Assembly (NCBI RefSeq): GCF_002982115.1
Contig: NZ_CP019980.1
Span: 4,038,001 to 4,102,000, forward strand
DNA: 64,000 bases
Direction: 5' to 3'
Source: Lysinibacillus sphaericus
Lineage (GTDB): Bacteria; Bacillota; Bacilli; Bacillales_A; Planococcaceae
The notes under the pieces are model-generated. The model did not search any database. It was not told where the DNA came from and was given only the letters and a program-made list of their open reading frames with translations. A program made the translations under genes and the position numbers. Shown here in pieces: positions 17,920-26,366 of this stretch (positions are counted from its first letter, which is position 1; every line of letters starts with the position of its first letter).

Positions 17920-20900
17920 TTAGTTAGATGTAACTACAGGAGCAGCTGCACCAGTTTGTGCTTTATCAATTAAAGTGATAATATCTCCAGCAGCTGCAGA
18001 AGTAGTATCGAAACGAACATCATTTACTTTAATTGCATCAACTAATTCTTGAGCTGTATTAAATGTTTTGTTAGCAGCAACTGCTGAACCTGATACTACT
18101 TTAGTATAAGTAACACCATTTACAGTTACAGTATCACCAGCAACTAAAGTTGGGTATAATGCAAAATTGTATTTACCAACTTGACCTGTTGTACCATTTA
18201 CACCACCACTTACAGTTACTGTTAACGGTGAAGTTACATCAGCATCTTTTGGTACATAAGCGCTTGCATCAATTGTAACTTTAGTAAAGTCAACTGTACC
18301 ATGAGAACCTACAGCAGCGATTGCTGAATTAATTTTAGCATCAGTATTATTTGTATCATTATAGCTTAAAGTAACTTCAACTTCACGAGTAGAAGAGTTA
18401 TATACAGCTACAGGATCAGTACCTAATGAAGTACCTTTTACAAACTTAACTTTTAAGCCGTTATAATCTGCTTGGTTTAGTTCAGATGTATTAACAGCTA
18501 ATTTAATTGTATTAGCACCAACAGCTAATTCACCTTTAGCATCTACTTTAGCAACTGTAGTTTGATTTGCATCAGCAGTGAATAATTTACTAATTTTAGA
18601 GCCTAGAGTAATTTTAAATCCAGTATCAGCAACATTTCCTTTTCCATCTGTAAATCCGATAGAATCAGCGACAGTTGCCACAGTTGCAGTATTTACAGCT
18701 GCAGCTGGAGTAATAGTAAGTTTAACTGTATTACCAGAAACAATTGGTGAACCAGTTACAGTATATCCAGTTCCTGCGAAATCACTTGCTGCTACAGTAG
18801 ACGCTGCTACTGCTTTGTCAAATGTAAATGTAATTGTATCTACTAAACCAGCTACATCAGCTGTTTCATCAGATACTACTGCAGATACTAATTTACCAGA
18901 TGCAGCACCATTGTTACCAGATGCAGTATTTTCACTGATGATAGTGAATGTTACTACATCATCTTTTACTTCATATGTTGCACGTACTGTTTTACCAGCA
19001 GCTTTATATTCTTCTAGTAAAGAAATGAAAGCGTCAGCACTAGAAATTGTAGTGTTACCAATACCGAAGTATTTGTAAGTTTTACCTGTTTCACCAGCAT
19101 ACACTACAGCTTTAGATTTATCAGCAAATTTGATTTCTTTATCTTTTTTGTTGATGCTTGCAAGATCAAGTACACCTGTGTAAGGGTTTGTAATTTCTCC
19201 TGTGTTAGTGAATGTTGCAGTAGCTTCTTTTGAAGTAAATGCAAATTCTTTGTTACCGTTAACTTCTTTAGCTACACCTGTAGCAAGAACTTTTACAGAA
19301 GATGTTTTACCTTCTACAGAAGTAACATTAATCTCACCATTTGGTGCAACTACTGTATGCACACGGTTTGGAGCGATTTCTACATCGCCAACTTTTACAT
19401 TGTTTGCACCAGTGTTATAAACAGTGTAAGTAACATCTTTCGTTGTGTAACCAGAGTTAGCAACTACTTTACCACTTTGGTTTGTAAGTTGTACTTTGAA
19501 TGTTGCAGTTTCTGCACCGTCAAATTTATCAGTTTCAGTTGTACCTTTGTAAGATACTAATTTAGAACCATCTAAATATGCAGCTTGGAAGTAAGAAATT
19601 GGTGCAACTGCAGATGGTTCACCTTTGTCCAAGTTTGCATCTTTACCGCTTTGGTTATTGATGTCAATCCAAGCGATTGGTGTAGCGTAAGAATTTACAG
19701 TATCACTTGAAATTACGAAGCTTGCTTCACCTTTAGAGTTTGTTTTAACAGTGATTTTTTTATCTTCGTAACCAACTTGTTTACCGTTTTCTACTTTTAC
19801 GAATTGTGCAGAAGTAACTGTAGAAATTACTCCATCAATATCTTCGTTAAATGCTACGTTAACAATTTCGTTAGCAGCTAATTTACCATCTTTATCTTTT
19901 ACTACTAAGTTATATTTACGTCCGTTTAAAACTCCAGTAGCAGCAGTTTCGCCACCATCACGAGTTACTTCAAGAGTGTAAGCAGCTTGAACAGCACCGA
20001 ATGTTACTTTCGCAGCAGAAGCTTGTAAAATATCAGCAGTGTATTTTTGAGTGTAGCCAGTTGTTGTTACTGTACCATTTGTGTTAGTAACTTGTACTGG
20101 AGTTGCTTCAAATACCACTGGTGTTACTTCAGCGTTAGAACCTGAAACTGTGAATGTTGCTTCACCTTTAGAATCTGTTGTGATTTGTGCAGCACGTGTG
20201 TTGTTATCGCTTGTTTGAACCACATTAACACCATTTACAGTAACGTTTTGTAATTTATCAACAGTTACGTCAATGTTTTCTTTTACTGAAACGTTAAGTA
20301 CTTTACCTGATACTGGTTTACCAGTTTCTGGGTGTTTGTAAGTAACTTTGTAAGTTTTGTTAGCGCCGTTGTTGATAGTAGCACCAGTTGTTACTTCAGT
20401 GATTTCTAAAGTTTGGTCAACTGCCCAGAATACATAACCAGTTGAGAATTTAGAACGGTCACCGTTTGCGTATACAGTTACAGTGTCGTTTGTTGCAGCA
20501 TAACGAGTGTAAGAGTAAGTTGCGATACCTTCTTCGTTTGTTACAGCTTCAACTGTTACTGGAGTTTTCACGCCATTAGCAGAACCTGGGATGAAGAAAG
20601 TTACTGGAATACCAGCTTTTGTTTGACCTTCAGCAACTGTTACTTGTGCTTTAAGTGTTACTTGTTGGCCAAGTTTACCTTGAACTGATTTTTCTACTAA
20701 ATCTACTTTAGTAGGAACTACAGCTGCGATACCTTTGAATGTACCGATTTTTTCTTCGCCAAGAGATACAGTGTACTCTTTGTCAGCTGTTTGAGCAGCA
20801 GTTGTTAATACAACAACTTTTTTGTTTGTTAATTTAACAGCTGCGTTTTTCACTTCAAGATCAGAGATTAAGAAGTTAAGAGCTTGTACGTTATCTACTT

Positions 20901-21639
20901 CTTCGTCGAATGTTACTTCAACAGTTGTGTTGTTGATAGCTTTTACTGCCGCAACACCAGCTTCTGGGTTGTTTACAACGTTTTCGATTGTGCGGTATAA
21001 GAATGAAGCGAATTGTCCGCGTGTTACGCTGTTACCTGGGTTGAAGTGAGCAACATTTGTAATACCCGCATATTCTAAAGCAACGATCGCTGTGCGTTGT
21101 TCTGCAGAGTAAGCTTTGTCTAAGTCACCAATTTCTGTTACGAAGTTCGCTTTTTTGTACTCAGCTACTAAGTCTACGCCAGCGATTTCTTTAATAGCAC
21201 GTACTAAAACTACTGCCATTTGTTGACGTTGCATTGTTTGTGAAGCGTTTAGGTTGCCATTTGAACCGTTGAATACGCCTGCATCTTTTGCAAGTGCAGC
21301 ATATTTAACTAATTCTTCTTCAGCTGTTACTGGTAGATCGTTGAAGCGTTGTTTTGAATTCCAGTCAGCTGGAATTTCTTGGCCTTGAGCTTCTAAATAA
21401 CGACCTAATAATTTAACCACTTGACCGCGGTTAATTGTTTGGTTTGGTTTGAATGAGCCGTCAGCGTATCCATTGATGATACCTGCATCAGCAAGTGCGT
21501 TGATTGCTACTTCGTGGTCGTTACCTGCTACATCTGAGAATCCTGCTGCAGAAGCCACTGGTACGATAGCAGAAGCTACTAAAGTAGCCGTTGCAGCCGT
21601 AGCTACGAATTTTTTGTATTTCTTTGGTTGGTTAGCCAT
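17920..21639 (-). CDS. S-layer protein with SLH domains (expressed copy)
   Basis: The product has 1239 residues and starts with a signal peptide (about 1-31, VASAIVPVASA before AGF). Three SLH domains follow: SLH1 about 31-80 (GFSDVAGNDHEVAI..GIINGYADGSFKPNQTINRGQV), SLH2 about 95-150 and SLH3 about 165-220. These bind the secondary cell wall polymer. The rest is a series of beta-rich, Ig-like modules with high Ala, Thr, Val and Lys content and almost no Cys, typical of S-layer proteins. AGAGGAGGAAA lies 6 nt before the ATG and a near-consensus promoter lies upstream, so this is the expressed copy. Residues about 131-465 lie in the 1005-bp inverted repeat shared with the silent gene, and the C-terminal third is unrelated to it. 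Confidence 0.95.
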   Translation of the reverse strand: MANQPKKYKKFVATAATATLVASAIVPVASAAGFSDVAGNDHEVAINALADAGIINGYADGSFKPNQTINRGQVVKLLGRYLEAQGQEIPADWNSKQRFNDLPVTAEEELVKYAALAKDAGVFNGSNGNLNASQTMQRQQMAVVLVRAIKEIAGVDLVAEYKKANFVTEIGDLDKAYSAEQRTAIVALEYAGITNVAHFNPGNSVTRGQFASFLYRTIENVVNNPEAGVAAVKAINNTTVEVTFDEEVDNVQALNFLISDLEVKNAAVKLTNKKVVVLTTAAQTADKEYTVSLGEEKIGTFKGIAAVVPTKVDLVEKSVQGKLGQQVTLKAQVTVAEGQTKAGIPVTFFIPGSANGVKTPVTVEAVTNEEGIATYSYTRYAATNDTVTVYANGDRSKFSTGYVFWAVDQTLEITEVTTGATINNGANKTYKVTYKHPETGKPVSGKVLNVSVKENIDVTVDKLQNVTVNGVNVVQTSDNNTRAAQITTDSKGEATFTVSGSNAEVTPVVFEATPVQVTNTNGTVTTTGYTQKYTADILQASAAKVTFGAVQAAYTLEVTRDGGETAATGVLNGRKYNLVVKDKDGKLAANEIVNVAFNEDIDGVISTVTSAQFVKVENGKQVGYEDKKITVKTNSKGEASFVISSDTVNSYATPIAWIDINNQSGKDANLDKGEPSAVAPISYFQAAYLDGSKLVSYKGTTETDKFDGAETATFKVQLTNQSGKVVANSGYTTKDVTYTVYNTGANNVKVGDVEIAPNRVHTVVAPNGEINVTSVEGKTSSVKVLATGVAKEVNGNKEFAFTSKEATATFTNTGEITNPYTGVLDLASINKKDKEIKFADKSKAVVYAGETGKTYKYFGIGNTTISSADAFISLLEEYKAAGKTVRATYEVKDDVVTFTIISENTASGNNGAASGKLVSAVVSDETADVAGLVDTITFTFDKAVAASTVAASDFAGTGYTVTGSPIVSGNTVKLTITPAAAVNTATVATVADSIGFTDGKGNVADTGFKITLGSKISKLFTADANQTTVAKVDAKGELAVGANTIKLAVNTSELNQADYNGLKVKFVKGTSLGTDPVAVYNSSTREVEVTLSYNDTNNTDAKINSAIAAVGSHGTVDFTKVTIDASAYVPKDADVTSPLTVTVSGGVNGTTGQVGKYNFALYPTLVAGDTVTVNGVTYTKVVSGSAVAANKTFNTAQELVDAIKVNDVRFDTTSAAAGDIITLIDKAQTGAAAPVVTSN
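20243..21247 (-). repeat. Right arm of 1005-bp inverted repeat (S-layer genes)
   Basis: This is the partner of 12482-13486, lying inside the expressed S-layer gene from mid-SLH2 to the third or fourth downstream module. Recombination between the arms would invert 13487-20242 (6756 bp), carrying both variable C-termini, the XRE regulator and the recombinase, and leaving promoter, signal peptide and SLH1 in place. Confidence 0.93.
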
Positions 21640-21677
21640 AGAAAAATTTCCTCCTCTAAGTTCAAAAATTATGTCTC

Positions 21678-21697
21678 TACTACATAGTTATGTAGTA
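21678..21697 (-). promoter_or_regulatory. Perfect hairpin in the S-layer mRNA leader
   Basis: TACTACATA and TATGTAGTA form a perfect dyad 15 to 35 bp downstream of the predicted S-layer transcription start. A 5' stem-loop of this kind could stabilise the mRNA; very stable messages are known for S-layer genes. Confidence 0.6.
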
Positions 21698-21717
21698 AAT
21701 AAACAACTACACATAAA

Positions 21718-21746
21718 AGTATAGTTGTATCCCTAAAAGTTGTCAA
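21718..21746 (-). promoter_or_regulatory. Sigma-A promoter of the S-layer gene
   Basis: On the minus strand TTGACA (21746-21741) and TATACT (21723-21718) are separated by exactly 17 bp. This is a near-consensus promoter giving a leader of about 70 nt before the S-layer ATG. The silent gene has no counterpart. Confidence 0.9.
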
Positions 21747-21945
21747 TCATATTTTGGGAAAATTACTAATTGGTTTCCGGAAAATAGTGGACATCGAACT
21801 CTCTTTTACCATTGTCGTTTATCCAACAGTTTTTTTCAAGTGAAAATATGCAACTTTACCAACAAAATCTAATTTTCTATCATTCCTTGTTCATATTTTC
21901 TAGAATCTTATAAAATAATGGATAATTAAGTTAAATCAGGGAACG

Positions 21946-21982
21946 AAAAAAGCTCAAGCATATAAATGCTTGAGCTTTTTTC
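21946..21982. terminator. Perfect terminator between tagA and the S-layer gene
   Basis: AAAAAAGCTCAAGCAT pairs perfectly with ATGCTTGAGCTTTTTT around a short loop. It ends the wecC-tagA transcript and insulates the S-layer promoter 200 bp further on. The rest of the gap 21983-22100 shows nothing clear. Confidence 0.93.
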
Positions 21983-22100
21983 GCTTGGGCTACCAACCGT
22001 TGTTTCCTTGCAGGGAATTCTATTTATTTCATAGAGGAAATTCCTATACACCTACAGTCTAACACTTTCAAATTAAAACGACAATACCATTTTTTAAAAA

Positions 22101-22817
22101 TTATTGACGTTTTTGCCTAGCCACTTCCAATAAAAAAAGTGGTAAAGCGATTTGACGCTTGATACGCTTAGGTTCTTTCATTAATCGGTAAAACCATTCA
22201 AGACCAAATTTTTGGAAAATTTCTGGTGCACGTTTTACTGTACCTGCCAACACATCGAATGATCCACCGACACCTTGATAAATTGTTGGGTGCAAACGGT
22301 CGCGATTGGCGTTAATCCAATTTTCCTGTTTTGGACTACCCATTGCTACAAATAGTAAATCCGGTTGTGCTTCATTAATACGATCAATGACCTTCTGTTC
22401 GTCTTTTTCATAGCCGTCCTGTGTGCCGACTATTTTAATAGAAGGAAATAGTGATTTTAGCTTTGCTTGTGCTGCATCAGCTACCCCAGGCTTACCTCCA
22501 TACAGGAAAATAGGTTTGCCTCGTTTGGCCGCTTCTTCACAAAGCTTCATCATCATATCAACGCCTGTAACACGTTCACGAATTTGCCCTTTTTGAATTT
22601 TAGAAGCAAGAATAACACCAATCCCATCTGGAATTTGAAATTCTGCTTCATTTAATAGCTTTTTTAGTGCAGGGTCTTCTTTTGCTTTAATAATTTTTTC
22701 TGGATTAATGGCAACGACGAGCGCTTTTTGTTTCTTTTCAATGCGCTCGAATGCCATATCCATTAATTCATCGTAACCTTCTGTATTGACGTTAATGCCA
22801 AGTACTGTTTCTTTCAT
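22101..22817 (-). CDS. tagA: WecG/TagA/CpsF family N-acetylmannosaminyltransferase
   Basis: From the ATG at 22817 the protein has 238 residues (MKETVLGINVNTEG). It shows the family features: VAINPEKIIKA, IPDGIGVILASK, LFVAMGSPKQENWI and PTIYQGVGGSFDVLAGTVKRAP. The family transfers ManNAc or ManNAcA from UDP to a lipid-linked GlcNAc at the inner face of the membrane, the committed step of wall teichoic acid or secondary wall polymer linkage. The start overlaps the wecC stop as ATGA, so the two are translationally coupled. The location next to the S-layer gene fits synthesis of the SLH-binding wall polymer. An upstream in-frame extension was rejected because it lies inside wecC and is not family sequence. 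Confidence 0.9.
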   Translation of the reverse strand: MKETVLGINVNTEGYDELMDMAFERIEKKQKALVVAINPEKIIKAKEDPALKKLLNEAEFQIPDGIGVILASKIQKGQIRERVTGVDMMMKLCEEAAKRGKPIFLYGGKPGVADAAQAKLKSLFPSIKIVGTQDGYEKDEQKVIDRINEAQPDLLFVAMGSPKQENWINANRDRLHPTIYQGVGGSFDVLAGTVKRAPEIFQKFGLEWFYRLMKEPKRIKRQIALPLFLLEVARQKRQ

Positions 22818-24085
22818 CGGTTTTTCGCATCCCCTAGTAAGTGGAACTGGAAGCCAGCTTCTTGCCATTTATCACGGTTTAAGCAGTTTTTCGTATCGAA
22901 GACGATTTTTGTTTTCACTGTAATAGCTGCTGCATCCATTGCTTTGAACTCATTGTGGTCTGTTAGTACAACGATGATGTCTGCGTCTTTTGTAGCTTCT
23001 TCTAAGCTTTGTGTTTGGGTAGCATGTTTGTTTTCTTTAATGTGCGGATCGTAAGAAATCACTTCTAAGCCTAGGTTTTGTAGCTCATCAATGACGATTG
23101 TTGATGGACTTTCACGCATATCATCAACGTTTCCTTTGAAGGCTAGTCCAAGCACTGCTACTTTACCACCTGCGATTTTGTTTTCATTTAAAATAGCTTG
23201 TGTTCTTTGTGCAGTATAGCTTGGCATGCTGTCATTTGTATTACGAGACAGATGAATAATTTGTGCTTGTTCGCCACCTAGCTCTACAAGGAACCATGGG
23301 TCAACAGCGATACAGTGACCACCTACACCAGGACCTGGGAAGTGAACATTTACACGTGGGTGGTAGTTAGCAAATTTAATGGCTTCCCAAATGTTCACGT
23401 CTAATTTTTCAGCCATTTTTGCTAATTCATTGGCAAACGCGATATTGACATCACGGTATGTGTTTTCCATTACTTTTACTAATTCAGCCGTTGTAGCATC
23501 TGTTAGATGAATTGTGCCATTTACAAATGTTTGGTAAAGCTCTTTTGTCATTTGTGCAGATACTGGATCAATCCCACCAACGATACGGTCGTTGTTCACT
23601 AATTCTTCAAAAATACGACCTGGAATAACGCGCTCTGGTGAATGCGCTACAAATAAATCAACGCCGAACTCTAGGTTTGCTTTAATTAGCTCTGGTAGCA
23701 TAATGTGTTCTACTGTTTTCGGTGGAACTGTGGATTCAAGAATTACTAAGTTCCCTTTTCTTACATAAGGCACAATAGATGCCGTTGCTTGACGTACATA
23801 TTCTAAATTCGCTGTATTGTCAGGATTGATTGGTGATGGAACAGCTACAATGAAAACATCTGCTTCTTGTGGTGTTGTTGATGCTGTTAAGAATCCTTCA
23901 TCTACTGCTTTGTTTAGGCGTTCTTGTAAACCGTTTTCTTCAATATGAAGCTTTTTCTCTTGAATACTTTTTACTGCTGCTGGGTTTACGTCCACCCCAT
24001 GTACTTTTATGCCGTGGTTGGCAAACATTACAGCCGTTGGTAATCCGATATAGCCAAGTCCAACGACACAAATTGATTTCGTCAT
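22814..24085 (-). CDS. wecC: UDP-N-acetyl-D-mannosamine dehydrogenase
   Basis: The protein has 423 residues. The N-terminal Rossmann motif is VVGLGYIGLPTA, the middle domain has ELVKVMENTYRDVNIAFANELA, and the catalytic cysteine lies in PGPGVGGHCIAVDPWF, which is the WecC-type version rather than the UDP-glucose dehydrogenase type. It oxidises UDP-ManNAc to UDP-ManNAcA with two NAD+. Its substrate is made by the 2-epimerase encoded at 51050-52171. AAGGAAG precedes the ATG. The specificity call rests on motif resemblance; a UDP-GlcNAc dehydrogenase is an alternative. Confidence 0.88.
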   Translation of the reverse strand: MTKSICVVGLGYIGLPTAVMFANHGIKVHGVDVNPAAVKSIQEKKLHIEENGLQERLNKAVDEGFLTASTTPQEADVFIVAVPSPINPDNTANLEYVRQATASIVPYVRKGNLVILESTVPPKTVEHIMLPELIKANLEFGVDLFVAHSPERVIPGRIFEELVNNDRIVGGIDPVSAQMTKELYQTFVNGTIHLTDATTAELVKVMENTYRDVNIAFANELAKMAEKLDVNIWEAIKFANYHPRVNVHFPGPGVGGHCIAVDPWFLVELGGEQAQIIHLSRNTNDSMPSYTAQRTQAILNENKIAGGKVAVLGLAFKGNVDDMRESPSTIVIDELQNLGLEVISYDPHIKENKHATQTQSLEEATKDADIIVVLTDHNEFKAMDAAAITVKTKIVFDTKNCLNRDKWQEAGFQFHLLGDAKNR

Positions 24086-24270
24086 TCTCTATTCTTCCTT
24101 CCGTTTCAAAAACGAGTAGTAAATTTTTATATGGTCTATAAATGCTGAATTGCATTTTTGTTCTGCATTATAGTATACATCTTTCAAGGGAAAGTGTGAA
24201 TCAATTTGTTATTTTACAGTATTTTCTGTGTGCGATTTTGGATAATGGTGGGTTTAAAGTAGCTTTCTGG

Positions 24271-24375
24271 TGGCGATTTGTTTGTGTTTTGTAGCGCCTT
24301 TTTTTAGTTTTGTGGCGTTTTCTGTACGCTTTGTGGCGATATCTAAAATTTTAATGGCGTTTCCAATAAACTCGA
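24271..24375. repeat. 21-bp-period repeat array, locus 5 (TGGCGA variant, 5 units)
   Basis: Units starting TGGCGA, TAGCGC, TGGCGT, TGGCGA and TGGCGT lie at exactly 24271, 24292, 24313, 24334 and 24355. The period is 21 bp although only the first five or six bases are conserved. The last units overlap the 3' end of the broken NERD gene. The complementary core TCGCCA recurs in the array near 60759. The rest of the 257-bp gap up to wecC shows only a TATAAT-like -10 near 24170 that may serve wecC. Confidence 0.85.
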
Positions 24376-25302
24376 CAAATCGTACTTCGTAAGTTTGCCT
24401 GAATTACAACATGATCGTATTGTTTCTTGCAATAATCGTTTTGTGACATGTTTACACTCAAGCATTAAAAACGCACGACATTCCCTGTTCGTTATCGTAT
24501 GTCCAACAAGCATGTAATAATCTTTCAATGCTTGTATATGTGCATACGTACATTGATGATGATATCTTGGACAAAACCACGTTCTTTTTAATTTTTCTAT
24601 GCCAAAGTAACCACAATTTTAGCAATAAACAGCTCTTTGCAAAGCGTTAACCTCAAGTTGATAATAGCGGCAAAGCGGAAATGGGTTTCTGTGTTGTAAT
24701 TGTGACAAAATAATGTTTGTTATTTCGTTCGTAGCTATCCCCATATTTTTCTCGATGATTTTGTACAGATATATCGGAAGTTCTCTGCCCATGACGATTG
24801 GTAGTCCGTCATTCTCACGATGGATTGCTACATTATTAATAGGAAAAACAATTGCTCCATAAATTGGTACAGCCATATTATGGTCGTTAGGAAAATGATG
24901 CATTGCCTGGATATACTGCTCCAATTGAATTTCAAGATGCGTAAATGCTTGAACTTCTCCTTTATCATTAGTACGACGGGGATTATTTTTTAAAATGGAC
25001 GGTTCCCCGTATATTTTTTACTTCTAATATGACGATGCCGCTAGCTGTAATAATTAATCTATCCATTTGCATGGGGAGGATCGTAGGAAGTATAACATCG
25101 TGGAAAAGGTGACAGTCACTAAGCTGCGGTAACTTTTGTAGCTCTTTCAAAATATATTGTTCTGCAAAATCGCCCGCTTCCTTATTTTTAAGCTCCTGTT
25201 GGAACGTTATGTACTGCGGATGTGAAGAAGGCAATCGCCCGAACAAGTGCTTGCAATTCCAATGTCCAAGACGACGGTACCAAAGGCTTTACGATTAATC
25301 AC
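24343..25302 (-). pseudogene. Broken NERD-domain / zinc-ribbon protein gene
   Basis: Reading through the breaks gives a protein colinear with the intact gene at 32909-33880: a start like INRKP, a NERD core (EAGDFAEQYILKELQKLPQLSDCHLFHDV and DRLIITASGIVILEVKNIRG), a middle region (VPIYGAIVFPIN), a CxxC zinc ribbon (VYC-stop-NCGYF and WFCPR), and the tail LKDYYMLVGHTITNRECRAFL, matching LQDYRLLVSRTITNSQLRAFF of the intact copy. Damage visible: frameshifts near 25285 and 25245, a frameshift or deletion between 24925 and 24983, and a TAA at 24617-24619 inside the zinc ribbon. NERD domains are nuclease-related. It is a decayed paralogue. Confidence 0.85.
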
Positions 25303-25330
25303 TTCACTCCTTATCTATTTACTATAACAG

Positions 25331-25366
25331 CAAAAAAAGGAATCTCCATTAGTATCGGGGATTCCT
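25331..25366 (-). terminator. Terminator overlapping the flagellin stop codon
   Basis: AGGAATCCCC and GGAGATTCCT form the stem, and a run of seven T follows on the minus strand. The flagellin TAA lies in the loop. Confidence 0.85.
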
Positions 25367-26197
25367 CATTGTTCCGCTTTCTAGTAACTTTAAAATAGAT
25401 TGTGCCTGCTGCATATGCAATGCTAGAACATATTGACTTGCTTGAAGCAATATTTGCGACTTCACCATATTCATCATTTCCTTCGCAATGTCAGCATCGC
25501 GAATTCGTGATTCCGCTGCGGTTAAGTTTTCCGCTGTATTGACGTTTGCATTATAGGCATGCTCTAGACGATTTTGATAAGCGCCCAAACGAGAACGCTC
25601 CGATGATACCCGTTTTAATGCCTCATCCATCGAGGAAATCGCATTATTGGCATTATCTCGTGTTGCTATTGAAGTCGTGGCGTCCAACCCAAGCGCCCCT
25701 GCCCCCATATCATTAATAAACAACTCGATCGTTTGACCAGCATTTGCACCCGCTTGAATCTTGAGACCATTCGTTGAATAATCGCCATTTAATAATGTCC
25801 TCGTATTAAATTCAGTATCTTTAGAAAGACGTTGAATTTCTTTTTTTAGCTCCTGAAATTCCAAATCCAGCTGATGTCGATCACTATCAGTTAATGTGTC
25901 ATTGGATGCTTGTACTGCTAGCTCCCGCATTCGTTGAATCATGGCATGTGTTTCATTTAGTGCACCCTCTGCTGTTTGCACAAGTGAAATACCGTCCTGT
26001 ATATTTTTCGACGCCATATTCAACCCGCGAATTTGAGCACGCATTTTCTCGGATATCGCAAGACCAGCTGGATCATCAGCCGCACTATTAATCCGATAGC
26101 CAGTAGAAATTCGCAACATTGACTTGCTCATAGCATTATAGTGCCTATTCATGTTACTTAATATAGATAACCCTGAAGCAGACCACTTACCAAGCAT
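25349..26197 (-). CDS. Flagellin, isolated copy
   Basis: The product has 282 residues with the conserved N-terminal D0/D1 (LSILSNMNRHYNAMSKSMLRISTGYRINSAADDPAGLAISEKM) and C-terminal D1/D0 (AAESRIRDADIAKEMMNMVKSQIL) and a short central part, so it is a minimal flagellin. The C-terminal QSILKLL differs from the usual QGVLQLL, and an extra LALHMQQA stands before it. GGGGGTGGGGG precedes the ATG. A sigma-D-like promoter stands upstream, so it should be made with other late flagellar genes, yet no flagellar operon is adjacent. It may be a second, minor flagellin. No FliW or CsrA gene is nearby. Confidence 0.93.
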   Translation of the reverse strand: MLGKWSASGLSILSNMNRHYNAMSKSMLRISTGYRINSAADDPAGLAISEKMRAQIRGLNMASKNIQDGISLVQTAEGALNETHAMIQRMRELAVQASNDTLTDSDRHQLDLEFQELKKEIQRLSKDTEFNTRTLLNGDYSTNGLKIQAGANAGQTIELFINDMGAGALGLDATTSIATRDNANNAISSMDEALKRVSSERSRLGAYQNRLEHAYNANVNTAENLTAAESRIRDADIAKEMMNMVKSQILLQASQYVLALHMQQAQSILKLLESGTMRNPRY

Positions 26198-26229
26198 TCC
26201 CCCACCCCCATGCTAAAAGTATTATTAGT

Positions 26230-26255
26230 TATATCGGTTTGTGACAACTTCTTTA
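26230..26255 (-). promoter_or_regulatory. Sigma-D-type promoter of the flagellin gene
   Basis: On the minus strand TAAA (26255-26252) and CCGATATA (26237-26230) are separated by 14 bp, close to the sigma-D consensus TAAA-N14/16-GCCGATAT. It places the start about 25-30 nt before the flagellin ATG. Confidence 0.75.
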
Positions 26256-26312
26256 AAGTTACATTGGTAAATAATCCAAATAATTGAAGTGTTCTATCTA
26301 TTAAAAGTGTTA

Positions 26313-26348
26313 AAGCACCCGCTTCTCTTTCTTGAAAAGTGGGTGCTT
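26313..26348 (-). terminator. Terminator of the IDEAL-domain gene
   Basis: AAGCACCCGCTT pairs with AAGTGGGTGCTT, extended inwards by TC/GA. It lies just behind the IDEAL-domain gene on the minus strand. Confidence 0.75.
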
Positions 26349-26366
26349 ATTTGATGTACCGAGTAT

